Shown: in pieces, positions 33,440 through 46,681 of the stretch
Layout: each line of letters begins with the position of its first letter
How positions within the stretch are numbered: the stretch's first letter is position 1
NCBI GenBank assembly: GCA_036186865.1
Contig: AP025047.1
Location: forward strand, 24,479,056 to 24,543,055
Length of the DNA stretch: 64,000 nt
DNA from: Eustoma russellianum
Taxonomy: Eukaryota > Streptophyta > Magnoliopsida > Gentianales > Gentianaceae
Direction: 5' to 3'
Notes under the pieces: generated by a model
Database searches by the model: none
Told to the model about the DNA's origin: nothing
Seen by the model: the letters and a program-made list of their open reading frames with translations, nothing else
Position numbers and translations under genes: made by a program

Positions 33440-36400
33440 CCTGATTGAGAGTAGATGTTGCACATTTCTAAAGAATCAGTCAGATTTCTTAATCTCTTCG
33501 AATCTAGTGCTTTGTAAGCAAATCTGCCAGTTGCAGTTATGTTCTTATAGGCATTGGTGTAATGACACCTTCTTGATACTTATCTCTCACAATATGACAA
33601 TCTATTTCAATATATTTTGTTCTTTCATAAAACACAGGATTTTCAACTATATAGATTGCACTTCTATTGTCATAAAAGATCTTAACTCGCTCCCTATGTG
33701 AAATTCCTAAATCTCTTAGCAAATAGAGAATCCATTGAACCTCGCATGTTGTTGAGGCAAGAGCTCTATATTCTGCTTCTGAAGATGATTTAGAAACAGT
33801 TGTCGGTTTCTTAGCTTTCCAGGACACCAATGCTCCTCCAAAGAAAATGCAATATCCTGTTATAGACCTCCTACTTTCTGTACATCCTCCACAATCAGCG
33901 TATGAGAATTCTTTCCACCTTAAACTTCCTGTGTTGGGAAATAGCAGGCCTCTACCTGGACTGTTCTTCAGATATCTTAAGAGTCTGTGTGTAGCTGCTA
34001 AGTCTAGCTCCGTTGGTTTTTCCAAGAGCTGAGAGAGTTGCTGCACTGTGTATGTGATGTCAGATCTTGTGATAGTTAGATATAACAGCCTCCCAATGAG
34101 TCTTCTATATGCAGTTATATCTGTAATCAGGTTTGAGTCATTGTGTGCAAGTTTAAGGTTCTGTTCCATGGGAGTTTTGGCAGGCTTAGATGCCAGGTAT
34201 CCAGTTTCCTCCAATAATTCAAGTATATATTTCCTTTGGCACACCATCAAGCCCCCTTGAGACCTGACAATCTCTAAGCCAAGAAAGTATCTCAAAGTAC
34301 CTAAGTCCTTAATCTGAAAAGTGTTATGAAGAGTGTTATGAAGAGTGTCTTTAAGTGTCTATAAAGCCATGAGAGAATCACTAGCAAGAACAATATCATC
34401 CACATACACTAGGAGGACAAGAAAGTATTCAGGAGCCTTTTTGATGAACATGGTGTAATCATGTTTAGACTGGGTGAAGCCAGCTGAGATGAGGAAGGCA
34501 GTGAGCTTAGCATTCCATTGCCTACTGGCCTGTTTAAGACCATAAAGGGATTTATTGAGCTTGCAAACCATGTTAGGATCAGAAGATGTGACTCCATCAG
34601 GAAGTGTCATATAGATGTCTTGGTATAGATCCCCATGAAGAAAGGCATTGTTGACATCTAGCTGATGTAAATGCCAGCCCTGCAGTGAAGCCAAAGCCAT
34701 GACTAGTCTGACAGTAGTCATTTTGGCTGCAGGAGAGAAAGTGTCCTCATAGTCTATCCCAGGTATCTGAGTGTATCTTTTTGCAACCAACCAGGCTTTG
34801 TATCTCTCTACACTTCCATCTGCCTTCCTTTTTATTTTGTATACCCATTTACATCCAACGGGTTTCTTTCCTAATGGTAAAGGTACTAAGGTCCAGGTAT
34901 CATTGGCCTCTAATGCTGCTAGCTCCTGAGACATGGCTTGTTGCCATTGCACTGACCTGGCTGTCTGTTGATATTAGTAGGCTCTTGCTGCAAGCTAACG
35001 TTAAGCGCACAATTTTTATATTCAGGAGCTAAATGATCCATGGAATAGTAACGTTCAATGGGATAAGCAATGTCATGATTTAAAGGAGGCAGGTTTCCTT
35101 CTGTTTCTGGTTAAGATTGGATTGAGTGCAGGAAATGTCAAGGGTATGTCAGGAATAAGAGTAGGCAGCTTTGAAGCAGTTTCATATGTCAATGATCTGG
35201 GTGGTGAAGGGGATGAGGATGTAGATGAAGGAGATGATACAGAAGGTGAAGTTGGTTGTATTGGCAATATAGGGAGATTCAATGACTCTGAGGAATGATC
35301 ATCATCTGATTGAGAATTAAGTGGAAAAGGTGTTGTTGATATTGGTGGTGAAGTTATATTGTCAGGTGAAGGAAAAAATTGAGTGATAGTGGATTGAGAG
35401 GGTACAGAAGGAGGATTAGACTGATTGGTGATAGTGGCAACATATGAGAATGATAGTTCATGGAATTGGACATTTCTGGAGACAAAGATGGCCTTTGTAG
35501 TTAAGTTCTCTAGAATATATCCTTTAGTGTGCTGTGCATTACCCAGAAACAAGCAAGATATGTCTCTATGAGAAAATTTATGTTTATGAGGATCTGTGTT
35601 ATGGGCATAAGCTTGACATCCAAAAACCTTTAAATTGTGATACAAAGGAGGTTTATCATATAGGATCTGAAAGGGAGACTTATGCTGAAGTACTGGTGTT
35701 GGAAGGATGTTGATCAAGTAGGTGGCATGGAGTACAGAAAAGCCCCAGGGAGACATGGATAAATTGGCTTGGAATTGTAGAGATCTGGCTACAACTAGGA
35801 TATGTTGGTGTTTCCTCTCTACTAGACCATTGTGCTGTGGGGTGTAAACACGCTCGTTTGATGTATTATGCCATGTAATATATAGAATTCATTCATTTTA
35901 AATTCTTTGGCATTGTCTGATCTCACCATTTTTACATGTCTCTCAAATTGAGTATGAACATATAAGCAGAAACCTTGTAAGATATGCTTTGTTTCTTCTT
36001 TAGATTTCATCAGATACACCCAAGTATACCTTATACAATCACCTACTCTGGTCAAGAAATATCTTTGAGCATACAAGGTAGGGTGCCTGTTAGGCCCCTA
36101 AACATCTACATGAATCAAATCAAAAGGTTTCAAAGAGACAGAAGTAGAGACTGGAAATGGAAGCTTATGAAGTCTAGCTAAAGGACAAACAGTACAAGGG
36201 GTGTTGAGAGGATCTCCTGGAATTGATGAATCTTGTCTATGAATATCTTTTATTCTGGAATAAGAAGCATGCCCAAGTCTATAATGTTATATCAAAGAGG
36301 GTGAGTCATGTATTGAAATACAAGCAGCAGGCTGTGGCATCAAAGCATGAGCAAATAGGTAGTACAGATCATAGAAAAGTCTAGCTGAACCAATCATCCT

Positions 36401-36913
36401 CTTGGACAATTGATCCTGAATCAAACAAGAAGATCCATTAATTTGAATGATCAGTCTGTGATTAGAAGCCAATTTGCTCAAGGAAAGTAGATTGAAAGAA
36501 AAAGATGGCACGTACAATACATCACTCAGAGTGAGGAATTCATTTATTACTACTGTACCTTTGTGCGTGGCGTGTACAGACATGTTATTTGGAAGCTTTA
36601 TGGAAATATGATTAACAGGCTCAGAAGAAGTAAACAATGATAGGTTATAGACAATATGGTCAGTAGCTCCTGAATCTAAAATCCATATACTTAAAGGAGT
36701 AGTTACAGAATTACCTGCTACTTTCTCAACTTTGGCAGACATGACAGTGTTATGGCTAATAGGGACCGTGCCTCCTTCTTGGCTATCATCCAATCTATTC
36801 AGCCAAGTCATAAGCTTCTGGTTTTGCTGTGGTATCAACATTAATGACTGAAGAGCCTTCATAGGTTGATCAGTTTGAGAAACCTGTGACTCCATGTCTG
36901 TGTACTCAGCCAT
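33440..36913 (-). pseudogene. Pol of element F: PR, IN, RT, RNase H (broken)
   Basis: Domain order is that of copia. Protease ILDSGATDHIVYN at about 36690; integrase pieces 36076-35822 (YTWVYLMKSKEE, RSDNAKEF) and 35756-35073 (LHATYLINILPTP, FGCQAYAHN) with a Ser/Pro-rich spacer; RT 34952-34359 (DVNNAFLHGDLYQDIY, SLYGLKQASRQW, intact YVDDIVLAS); RNase H 34295-33537 (SSSEAEYRALA, EIDCHIVRDKY). The blocks are separated by stops and frameshifts. A small GAGTGTTATGAA duplication sits near 34320-34340, between RT and RNase H. The last stop (33537) is premature, as LQLADLLTK follows in frame. Confidence 0.92.
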
Positions 36914-36919
36914 GTTGGC

Positions 36920-37861
36920 TTGATTCTTAGGCTTGAATCTCGGTGGAAAACCATATTTCCTCTAACATCTTTCAGCTGTATGCCCTAGCATGCCACAGTG
37001 TGTGCATTGAAAACGTTTTGATCCATCAGCATAGAACCTACCATTGGCTCTTTTATAACCTCCAGTTTATTGCCTTCCTGAATAAGTGTTTGCAGCAAAC
37101 ACCTGACCAATCTGTTCCTCAGTCATCGGTATAGTGGGGTTATTTTCAAACATCATTTTCCTCTCATACTTCAACACCATAGAGAATGTAGTGTTTATGT
37201 CTAGTAATGGTGTCATAACAAACACATGAGACTTAACTTGATCAAAGTTTTCATTAAGACCTTTCACAAACTCGATAACATAATCACTCTCAACAAATTG
37301 CTTCATCTTCCCTGCCACGTCACATCTGCAACCTCTGCACACACACGTAGGCATGCGCCTCACAGACATTAGTTCTTTCCAAACAACCTTCAGTTTTGTA
37401 ACGTACTCGTTGACACTAAGAGCTTCTTGCTTAATTCTATAAAATGACTCCAACAAATCTGATAGTCTAAACGGATCTGTACTTCCATATCTCAACTTAA
37501 GATCACTCCATGCATCAAATGCACTATCAAACCATATAATACTCTGTGCAATCGAATGCAATACAAAATTCATAATCCAGGATTGCACTGTTGTGTTAAC
37601 TTGCCTCCAGAGAGGAAACTCAGGATCTGTTGGTACTGGTTTTGCTATTGTACCATCTATGAATCCAACTTTATTCTTAACAACTAAAGCCATCTCGAAC
37701 GCACGACTCCAAGTATGATAGTTATGAGGAGTAAGTGCTGGTTGTGCTAAAATAATCATAGGACTATCATTGGGATGCAAATAATAAGGATTTTGCTGAG
37801 GGTTATCCACACCATGTGATTGATTGCCTTTTGAAGAAGAAGCATTCGAATTCGAATTCAT
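36920..37861 (-). pseudogene. Gag of element F (broken)
   Basis: Starts MNSNSNASSSKG. Open for 264 residues through the copia gag domain (YYLHPNDSPMIILAQP, FRLSDLLESFYRIKQE, CVCRGCRCDV) to a stop at 37067 after YSGRQ. The same frame continues to a zinc knuckle CTHCGMLGHTAERC near 36985-37020, itself followed by TAG and then RKYGFPPRFKPK. The first part of Gag could still be made; the RNA-binding knuckle would be lost. Confidence 0.87.
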
Positions 37862-37980
37862 TGTATCTTAATTAATCCAATAACAACGATATTCATTCGA
37901 ACAGATCAACAACAAAAATGAAAACTCAAAGACGAACAAATCAATCGGCTGAAATCACAAAAGATTCAAAGGAACCTGAT

Positions 37981-37993
37981 CTCTCTAATATCA
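37981..37993 (-). other. Primer binding site (F)
   Basis: TGATATTAGAGAG, the initiator-Met PBS with three changes from TGGTATCAGAGC. Confidence 0.65.
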
Positions 37994-38493
37994 TGTTAAA
38001 GTTCATCAATCAATACACCAAACAATCAAGCAATGAATTGAAATGACTCACAACATTGAGATACAAGCAGAGAGAATTGCATCAGACGCTATATAGCAAG
38101 AAGAAACTGTCAAATTCTCATTGCATTTGCGGTTAATGGGAGTATAGTACATATAGTGAGTTGCAACAGCTGAAATTCTGTTTCAGACTGCAAAATTACA
38201 ATTTTGCCCTTACTTATTCAACTACCTGAGACATCCTTGTCTTTTCACTCCTTTTAAACCTTTCCCACGTGTCATCTTCTTCCTCATTCCTCTGCTGAAC
38301 TTCTTCTTCAATTTCCAGTTTGATCCACGCGCTAGACCTCACAATCTGCAGCTTCCACTACTCCAATCTTCATCCACACGTTTGCTTTGGTGAATTAACT
38401 TCCTCTTAATCCTTTTTCAGTTGAATAACGCTTTTTGTTATTGCTGCACCATTTACTTCAAGTTGCTGTGTTGCTGTACCAACTTCCTCAACA
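37994..38493 (-). repeat. 5' LTR of element F
   Basis: Starts TGTTGAGGAAG at 38493 and ends ACTTTAACA at 37994, adjoining the PBS. Confidence 0.93.
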
Positions 38494-38498
38494 ATTTT

Positions 38499-40481
38499 AC
38501 CGTGCATGCATGTGTTTAAAAAATCGAATATAAGAAAATAGTTACATTGTTTATTCAGATATCTAGAATTTTACTGAGCACGTGTCACGCTATCAATTTT
38601 ACAATGCATTCAGGAAAGGTCGAATATAAGAGAATAATTAAAATATGTACGTTGATATCTAGAATTTGTGTATTAAATTAAGACATGTAAATTGTATTTA
38701 AGAGTAGTTCCTTTAGTAAGCAAGAGTAAAATATCAGACCTGAATCACTGGTAGGAGTTCGGGTCATTACAAAAACTAGTATAAGTTTAAATACTCATAG
38801 TTGTAATAAGTTTCCACATAACATATACACGATTAGACAAAATCTTTGATAAATTTCTTTTTGTGAACTCTTGTTTTGCCGCTTATAATTCAACTTGTAG
38901 ATTAACAAATTAACTGTCAATTCATCAAGATATACTAACTTTTCTGTAATTGAGGGATTTATTTTCATATAGTTTGTCTTCAAATATCTTTCATACCAAT
39001 TCATATTTTCCATAACTGATTATCTAATCAACTAAACGACTATGTCTAAGCATGCTTACTCTCTAAAAGCTTAGTTTGGAGTAAACATCCGAGAGAGTTT
39101 GGAGACGGATTTTTTGGACGGTTACCTCCTGATAAATCTGCACGATTTTTGTAAAATTCACAAAAGCATTAGGTATAAAAGTTATATAATCTTAATAAAA
39201 CGTAAACAATAAGTGAACCTGCATAATATCTAACGAAATTTACATATGATAAGGTTGCAGCTTTTACATCTGAAGAGACGGGTGAAAGACAGGCAAACGA
39301 TACCTCCATCTTAAGAAATAGATAGTTTACTTCCAATGAGACCCAACTCTATATTTACCTGCATAGATGACATAGTCAATTAACAAACTATATAGTTTTA
39401 TATATAATGGACGCATATGCAATAAGTTTTTAGGTATATTTTTTTAATTAACCTACGTAATTTATTATTCGGACAACCTATATTGAATTCTAATTTTAGT
39501 AAATGATCTGAACCGCCAGTTTTGAATGTGGCGGGTCTGATCTCTCTCAGGCTCCAACCAGTTTTCTGGTGGAAGGCCAACGGGTTACTTATTTTGTCCT
39601 TGCAAAACCCATTTACAATTGAATGAAAAAGAAATATTCATATATGAAAAAGAAATTTATTTTCCCAAATTAAACTAAAAAAGCCAGACCAATTAGTGAG
39701 TTGTTAATACGAAAAGCCACGCAATTACCACTCTTTTTCAATCCTTCTTGATTATGATTGAAAAAGACAACAAATATTTTCCCTACCTTATTGATAATCA
39801 TATAAATCTGAAGTCATGGGAAAATTTCTCGTTTTCCAAATAGAGATGCAGTCAAATCTCTTTAAAAAAAAACAAAAACAGTAGTTTGCTGCCCACGGAA
39901 TTATCTAAAGTCATGTGAAAATGATTGCTTGTTAATTAAGGACATAAGTAGACGCACATAAAGCTTGTGGTAAGAGCGTGGAATTCATACTCTCACCTAA
40001 TCGACTCACGCCCTAGGCCATCAAACACGTTCCTCCAGTCCAGCCAGTTAATATTTTGTTTTTTCTTCTCTTCGGCAAAAATATCAAATTTGAAAATTTC
40101 TTTTACCGTATAACTTCAGCATCATGAGTTGACGTAATTTTCGTTGAACAAGAAATCACATGAGCGAATAATAAGGGGATGGTTATGAAAAAAAACTGGA
40201 ACCTAAGTTCAGGATGGTTACTTTGTTTATTTTTTATGTTATATCACAAGTGGCCATTTTGATTTGGAAAGTTATATCAAATCACCAGAATGGTGACGAA
40301 AAAAATAGGAGCCTAAGTTCAGGATGCTTATTTTATTCATTTTCTATATTATATCATAAGAGGCGATTATATTCATTTTAATAAAGTAACTCTTTTATTA
40401 TATATGATTACATATATCAAAAACCTCTTGAAATATCTGAAAATGTCCAGTATGATTACAAATATATATATTTATTTAGAT
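38499..40481. other. Intergenic DNA between F and G
   Basis: AT-rich, no gene seen. Holds a 112-bp-period direct duplication (40179-40365) and a weak tRNA-like stretch near 39965-40015. Confidence 0.7.
40179..40365. repeat. Direct duplication, period about 112 bp
   Basis: Two copies of a stretch with CCTAAGTTCAGGATG, then T-rich bases and TATATCA(C/T)AAG(T/A)GGC, at 40179-40253 and 40291-40365, about 80% alike by eye. Confidence 0.75.
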
Positions 40482-41055
40482 TGTCAAAATTCTCACAATC
40501 AACAAGAGTAATTCAATGAGCAATAAACCACACAAGAAATCTTGAAATCAAGATCATATGAAGTACGAAAGAGAAATAAGAAAGCAGGAGAGATAATGAA
40601 TCTATAGAGAGAAAAATAACTGCTCTTTCATTGAGAATCCAAAATCTTGCTAACTGATTACAATGGCTTCGGGTGATATAGCTGAATAAGGAAGATGCTA
40701 AGCAAAATTACAAAACAGGACAAACAACTAACTCCTTTATTCTATTTACTGAAGGGCGTAAACATCATTTTATGCGTTTTAAACTTTGCCGCCAAACAGA
40801 TTGCTTCTTCCTGTTCAGTGCAGCTCGTCACCTTCTCTGCCTTTCTTGATCTTCTTGTTACACACGCATCTTCCGTTTCAATTTCGTGCCCTCTTATTCC
40901 ACGTGCTTCAATTAAGTCTCATCTATTAACTTCCAGCCTCATACTACTTCAATTCTTCCAGCAATCAAGTGTTTGTGATGTTCATACAACTGTTCGACCA
41001 AATGCCACCAGTTGTCTTCACTTGCATGCTTCGCATACCACTTCATTTTTCAACA
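40482..41055 (-). repeat. 3' LTR of element G
   Basis: Starts TGTTGAAAAATG at 41055, preceded by the purine tract TTTAGGGCGGG (41056-41066). Confidence 0.93.
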
Positions 41056-44000
41056 CCCGCCCTAAAGCCATGCTTGCCATATATGTTATATACTCCAAAA
41101 GTTTTGATCAAATCTTGTAGCCTCCTTAAATTCAATGCTTTTGTAAAGATGTCCGCAACTTGCAGCTCAGTCCTAACAGGCATCAGCTTAATCACTCCAC
41201 CCTGAACCTTTTCTCGAACAATGTGGCAATGTATCTCTATATGTTTTTTTGGCTCATGAAATACTGGATTTTCAGAAATGTGCATAGCATTTTTGCTGTC
41301 ACAGAAAACTTCTACAGGCTTCTGTTCTTCTATCTGCAAGTCCTTGGCTAGATCCAATAGCCACTGCACTTCACAAACCAATGTAGCTAAAGCACGGTAT
41401 TCAGCTACTGCAGATGACCTTGACACTATGGTTTGTTTCTTCGTCATCCAAGAGATCAATGAATCTCCTAGAAATACGCAATAGCCAGTGACACTTCTTC
41501 TTGTTTCTGTACACCCAGCCCAATCTGAATTCATAAAGGCTCTAAGCTTTAACTCTGTGTTGGATGAAAATAGAAGGCCTTGTCCCACTGTTCCCTTGAT
41601 GTATCTCAACAATCTACGGGCTGCTTTTAAATGGTTCTGTGTTGGGCAGTCCAGGAACTAGCTAAGATCCTGTACTGGAAATGAGATATCAGGCCTTGTT
41701 ATTGTAAGATATATTAGTTTGCCAATTAGACTTCTGTATGTGGATACATCAGTCAGAAGTGAGGAATCATCATGAAACAACTCAACATTGGTCTCTATAG
41801 GCGTTTTTATTGGCTTGGACCCTAAAAAACCAGTGTGCTCCAACAGCTCCAGAGCATATTTTCTTTGATTGATCACAAGCCCCCCGTGACCTGGCTACTT
41901 CAATCACCAAGAAGTACCTAAGGTCACCTAGATCTTTTATCTTGAAGGTTGAATCGAGTTCATATTTCAGTTGCTGTATGGCTGGCAGATGAGATGAAGC
42001 CAAAATGATATTATCCACATACACTAAAGCTAGAATCAGAGATGTAGAATTAGCTTTGAAGAAAAGAGTGTAGTCATTTTTGGATTGAGTAAAGCCTTTA
42101 GACAACAAGAAAACTGTTAACTTGGCATTCCATTCTCGACTGGCTTGTTTAAGGCCATATAGAGATTTTTCCAGTTTACAAACTAAGCCAGATTGATCCA
42201 GCAATGCTCCTGGTGGAGGCACCATGTATATTTCCTCATGTAACTCCCCATGAAGAAATGCATTGTTAACATCCAATTGGTGTATATACCAACGTTTGCT
42301 GGCTGTAAGGGCCAACACCATCCTGACTGTAGTCATTTTAGCCACTAGGGAAAACGTCTCCTGATAGTCAATTCCATATTGCTGGGTGTAACCCTTGGCT
42401 ACCAACCTAGCCTTGTACCTCTCTATAGTGCCCTCTATCTGATACTTTATTTTATAAACCCATTTGCACTCAATTGGTTGTTTTCCTTGTGGCAAAGGTA
42501 CCATCTTCCAGGTATGATTAGCTTCCAGTGCTGCTAGTTCTGCCTGCATAGCCTCCTACCAGACTGAGGAGCTAACTACCTCTGAGTAAGTAGCAGGATC
42601 TGTATGTAAAGTAGAAGCTAAAACATATGCTTTATACTTAGGTGCCAATGACTGTAAAGAAAACGATTGATCTAGAGTGTGTGGAGTACTATTGTGACAG
42701 GCAGACTGTTTATGTGAGTGCAGCTGATTACAGTAGTATTCCATTAGGTAGCTGGGTTTTTTCTTTCTATGATTGGTCTGGTATTAGGAGCCACTGGTAG
42801 CATGATATCGATTGAGGTTATGGGAATCTGGTCTGAGTGAGGAACATGCATTGATGTAGTATGTAAAGGCAGATTAGATGCAGCTGTGGAGTCATAGGAT
42901 GAGGAAGGAGAATGTGGAATTGCTGGATAGGGCAAAGAGTCATTAGAAATTGGATTCATGTTGGTGGATGATGTAAGATCAGGTTCAAAGGCTGAAGAGT
43001 GGTTTGGCTCTATCAGTTCAGAGTCAGAGGTTATTGGAGTAATTGGTGACGAGAAAGGAGGTTCTGTGAAATTTGGTGATGGTTGGCTTGAGTGGGAAGA
43101 TGAAAGAGTCTTTCTGAAGGGAAAGGTATATTCATCAAATTCAACATTTCTGGAAATGATGATATCTTTTGTGGACAAATTTGCAAAATAAACCCCTTTG
43201 TAGTATAAGACATTCCAGGAAATAGGCATTTCTTTGATCTGGGGTCAAACATCTGTTTGTTTTGCTGAGTGTTTAGTGCAAATGCCAGCAACCAAACACT
43301 CTTAGGTTGTGGTAGAAGGGAGGTTTATTGTATAGAAGTTCAGAAGGTGTTTATTGTCTATGATGGGAGAAGGTGTAAGATTTATTAGGTAAATTACATG
43401 CTGTATACAGAAACCCCAGAAATGTATAGGTAAGTTGGCTTGAAATCTTAATACCCTGGCTACATTAAGTATGTGCTGATGCTTTCTTTCAACCAGACCA
43501 TTTTGTTGAGGGGTATATATGTAGCTGGTTTGGTGAATAATGCCTTTAGCAACAAAGAAAGAATCCATCTAAAACTCCAAGCCATTGTCTGTTCTTATGA
43601 CTTTTACGTTTCTTTCAAAATGTACAGACACTTATGTACATAAGTTTTGCAGTATGCTTCTAACTTCTGATTTGGTTTTTAACAAATACACCCATATGAA
43701 TCTACTGTAATCATCCACTATAGTAAGAAAGAAACGTTGATGAAACATAGTTTGATGTTTATAAGGACCCCATATGTCCACATGAATTAAGAAAAAAGGT
43801 GAATCAGAAGAAGAGCTGGAAACAGGGAAATGAAATTTTTTTTGTCTAGACTTGAGACATATATGACAGGGACTGGACACATGCAAAACATCAACTTTGG
43901 GATCCTTCTTCTGGGCTTCTTTCATTCTAGATATTGACATATGTCCAAGTCTTGAGTGCCATAGAGAGGACTTGGACTTTGAAACATTAGAAGGAGTGGC

Positions 44001-44564
44001 AAGGATAGAACTATTTGTAGTATGCTTCAGTTTTTCATTGTAGCTGTTTGGCATGAGCTTTGGTGAGCCGTGGAGCTTGTATAATCCTTGACTCACTCTA
44101 GCTAAACCAATCACCCTCATAGATTTCTGTTCATGAATGAAGCATTGATCATAATGAAAAGTCACAATAAATAAATTTTCCTTACAGAGTTTGCTGAGTG
44201 AAAGCAGGTTGAAGCAAAAGGAAAGAATATGAAATACGTTTGAAAGATGTATACACTGATTGATAGTAACTGATCCAATGTGAAGCACATCAACCAGAGT
44301 ACCATTAGATAGTTTGACTTGCAAAGATTTGACAGGCTGAAAGGAATCAAATAGGTCAAGATTGGAACAGACATGGTCACTAGCACCTGAGTCTAAAATC
44401 CATATATTCAACCTGGTATTTACTACATTACCTGATTCCTTACCATTAGCAGATAACTGCTGAGCCGACATTATAGCATTCATATCCTCCTCCCCTTCTT
44501 TCTCAGCAATTTTGCCACTACTGCTTCTCAGTTGATGCTCATTCAACATATTCATCAATTGCAT
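41043..44564 (-). pseudogene. Pol of element G: PR, IN, RT, RNase H (broken)
   Basis: A 310-residue block (44564-43632) carries protease ILDSGASDHVCSN, the GAG-pre-integrase region (SLWHSRLGHMS) and the integrase start (VDIWGPYKHQ, VDDYSRFIWVYL). Integrase continues in short pieces (TPQQNGLVERKHQHIL). RT lies at 42549-41782 (DVNNAFLHGELHEEIY, SLYGLKQASREW); its catalytic box reads LVYVDNIILA, with the second Asp replaced by Asn. RNase H is at 41612-41043 (FCDSKNAMH, EIHCHIVREKV), ending just inside the 3' LTR. Stops and frameshifts separate the blocks. RT is predicted inactive even where open. Confidence 0.92.
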
Positions 44565-44567
44565 ATA

Positions 44568-45678
44568 CTAATCACGTGTGAAGAATGTTGGCTCATGATT
44601 CTGCAGTTGCTGCTGTGATACTACCAGTTGAATAGACTCATTCTCTCCTGCGTAACTGGTTCCATCACACTGATTTTCATCCATACCCACACAGTTTATT
44701 CTTCCTTTTGGTTTATACCTGGGAGGAAATCCATGTTTCCTATAACACTTATCAACTGCGTGTCCTGTATAACCACAGTGAGTACATACAACACGTTTAT
44801 TATTACCAAAATTCTGTGTAAAACTGCCGTCTCCCCCTATAGTTTCCTTGTCCTTTAAAGGAAGGAACACTTTGCCTAAATCCAATGGACTTCTGATAAC
44901 CAGATGTTTGACCTGTAAACATCGATGATGCATCCTCCATATTCAACACATGAGATGGATTGTTAATAAACACGTTCTGTCCATTAGAGTATAGGACTTT
45001 TCTTTCAAATTTAACGAACATAACAAATGTAGTGTTAATATCAGGCAGTGGACTTAGCAACAAGACTTGTGACTTCACAGGTTCAAACTCATCCGACAAT
45101 CCTTTCAAGAATTTGATGACAAAGTCATCCTCAACATACTTGTTCACTTGAGCAGTTATATTATAAGTACACATATTGCATCTACAAGACGGTAAAGACT
45201 TCAGAATACTTAGTTCTTCCCAAACTACCTCAATTTTGGTGTGATAGTCCGTAACAGATGAACTTTCTTGTTTTATTGAGTAAAATTCTTCTTGCAAATC
45301 TGAAAGTCTAAATGCATCTGCATTATCATACCTAAGTTTTAGATCTTTCCAAATTTCAGCAGCACTATCAATCCACATTATGCTTTGTACAATTGAAGGA
45401 CTTACAGAGTTAGTTATCTAAGAAGCAACCATGTTGTTGTCCTTGATCCAGGTGGAATGCTTACGTTAACCTTCTGCAGGTTTAGGAATCGTCCCATCTA
45501 TAAAACTTGCTTTATTCTTCGTCTCCAACGCCCTACGAATAGTTCTACTCCATCCGTGGTAATTTTTAGACGTCAATAGAGATTGAGCAAGAACAAGTGA
45601 TGGACTATCACTTGGATGTATGTGCATAAGATCCTCAGTAGGATCCATGGAACCAAAATTAATGGAGGTAGCAGTCAT
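44568..45678 (-). pseudogene. Gag of element G (broken)
   Basis: Starts MTATSINFGSMD and shows the copia gag signature (MHIHPSDSPSLVLAQ, NYHGWSRTIRRAL, FIDGTIPKP), with a stop at 45466 after KPAEG. Gag continues at 45378-44803 (DAFRLSDLQEEFYSIKQ, CRCNMCTYNI, FLKGLSDEFEPVKSQ) and, in another frame from 44933, to a knuckle CTHCGYTGHAVDKCYRKHGFP. At least one stop and one frameshift, so it is not functional. Confidence 0.87.
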
Positions 45679-45737
45679 AGCAATAAGCCTGAAAAACTCA
45701 GACGATCAATTAATACTTCTTCCTTAGAACGACAGTG

Positions 45738-45749
45738 TCTCTGATACCA
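45738..45749 (-). other. Primer binding site (G)
   Basis: TGGTATCAGAGA directly after the LTR, initiator-Met type. Confidence 0.85.
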
Positions 45750-46330
45750 TGTCAAAATTCTCCGAATCAACAAGTGTAATTCAATGAGCAATAAACTACA
45801 CAAGAATTCTTGAAATCAAGATCATACGAATTACGAAAGAGAAATAAGAAAGCAGGAGAGAGAATGAATCTAGAGAGAGAAGAATAACTGCTCTTTCATT
45901 GAGAATCCAAAATCTTGCTAACTGATTACAATGTCTTCAGATGATATAGCTGAATAATGGAGATGCTAAGCAAAATTACAAAACAGGACAAAAAACTAAC
46001 TCTTTTATTCTAATTACTGAAGGGCATAAACGTCATTTCATACGTTTTAAACTTTGTCGCCAAACAGATTGCGTCTTCCTCCTTCCTGTTCAGTGCAGCT
46101 CGTCACCTTCTTTGCCTTTCTTGATCTTCTTGTTACACACGCATCTTCCCTTTCAATTTCATGCCCTCTTATTCCACGTGCTTCAATTAAGTCTCATCTA
46201 TTAACTTCCAGCCTCATACTACTTCAATTCTTCCAGCAGTCAAGTGTTCGTGATGTTCATACAACTTTTCTACCAAATGCTACCAGTTGTCTTCACCTGC
46301 ATACTTCGCATACCACTTCATTTTTCAACA
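45750..46330 (-). repeat. 5' LTR of element G
   Basis: Starts TGTTGAAAAATG at 46330, ends GAATTTTGACA at 45750. Confidence 0.93.
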
Positions 46331-46335
46331 TAGAT

Positions 46336-46676
46336 GTCGGGGAAGCATTTCATATGGTGGATGCAATCAAAAAAGAGCTAATTTAACTCTATTCATATAG
46401 AGAATAAGACAACTAGGTATAAATGGCTAGTAAGATGATCAATGAGATCATGGTGGTCAAGCAGAATGTGAATAACATGATACTTGATGTTCTTTACATG
46501 GTGAAAACAACAATCATGGTGTCCAAACATCTCGCATCGAGATCAACACTTATGTCACGATGAATAAATAAGACAATATCGAAGAGATTTTGGGGATTAT
46601 TCTACCAACCACCGGGATCTCGGTGTGTAACTATCAACACTTCATTCCAGTATCAATCACTGGTAGCTTGCTAACA
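46336..46676. other. Intergenic DNA between G and H
   Basis: 340 bp of older sequence. Its right part continues beyond H and C (52417-52436 and from 62264), so H and C landed close together in the same stretch. No gene supported. Confidence 0.7.
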
Positions 46677-46681
46677 AAGGA

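Larger units (their letters stand above)
32913..38493 (-). mobile_element. Element F: complete Ty1/copia element
   Basis: LTRs of 516 and 500 bp flank a minus-strand gag-PR-IN-RT-RNase H region in copia order. A perfect duplication ATTTT is at 32908-32912 and 38494-38498. Gag is of the copia type with PHNYHTWSRAFEMAL, related to element I and more distantly to G and H. Multiple stops make it non-autonomous. Confidence 0.95.
40482..46330 (-). mobile_element. Element G: complete Ty1/copia element
   Basis: LTRs of 574 and 581 bp, initiator-Met PBS, broken gag-pol on the minus strand and a perfect duplication TAGAT (40477-40481, 46331-46335). Its gag and pol are closer to H than to F. Confidence 0.95.

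Noticed and set aside
39965..40015. tRNA-like stretch with TGGTAAGAGCGTGG and TCGACTC
   Set aside because: A-box similarity is fair, but the B box matches only about 7 of 11 positions and no target duplication was found.
46331..46386. DVGEAFHMVDAIKKELI as a possible host exon
   Set aside because: Only 17 codons before a stop, no flanking exon or family recognised, and the segment is a fragment between two elements.
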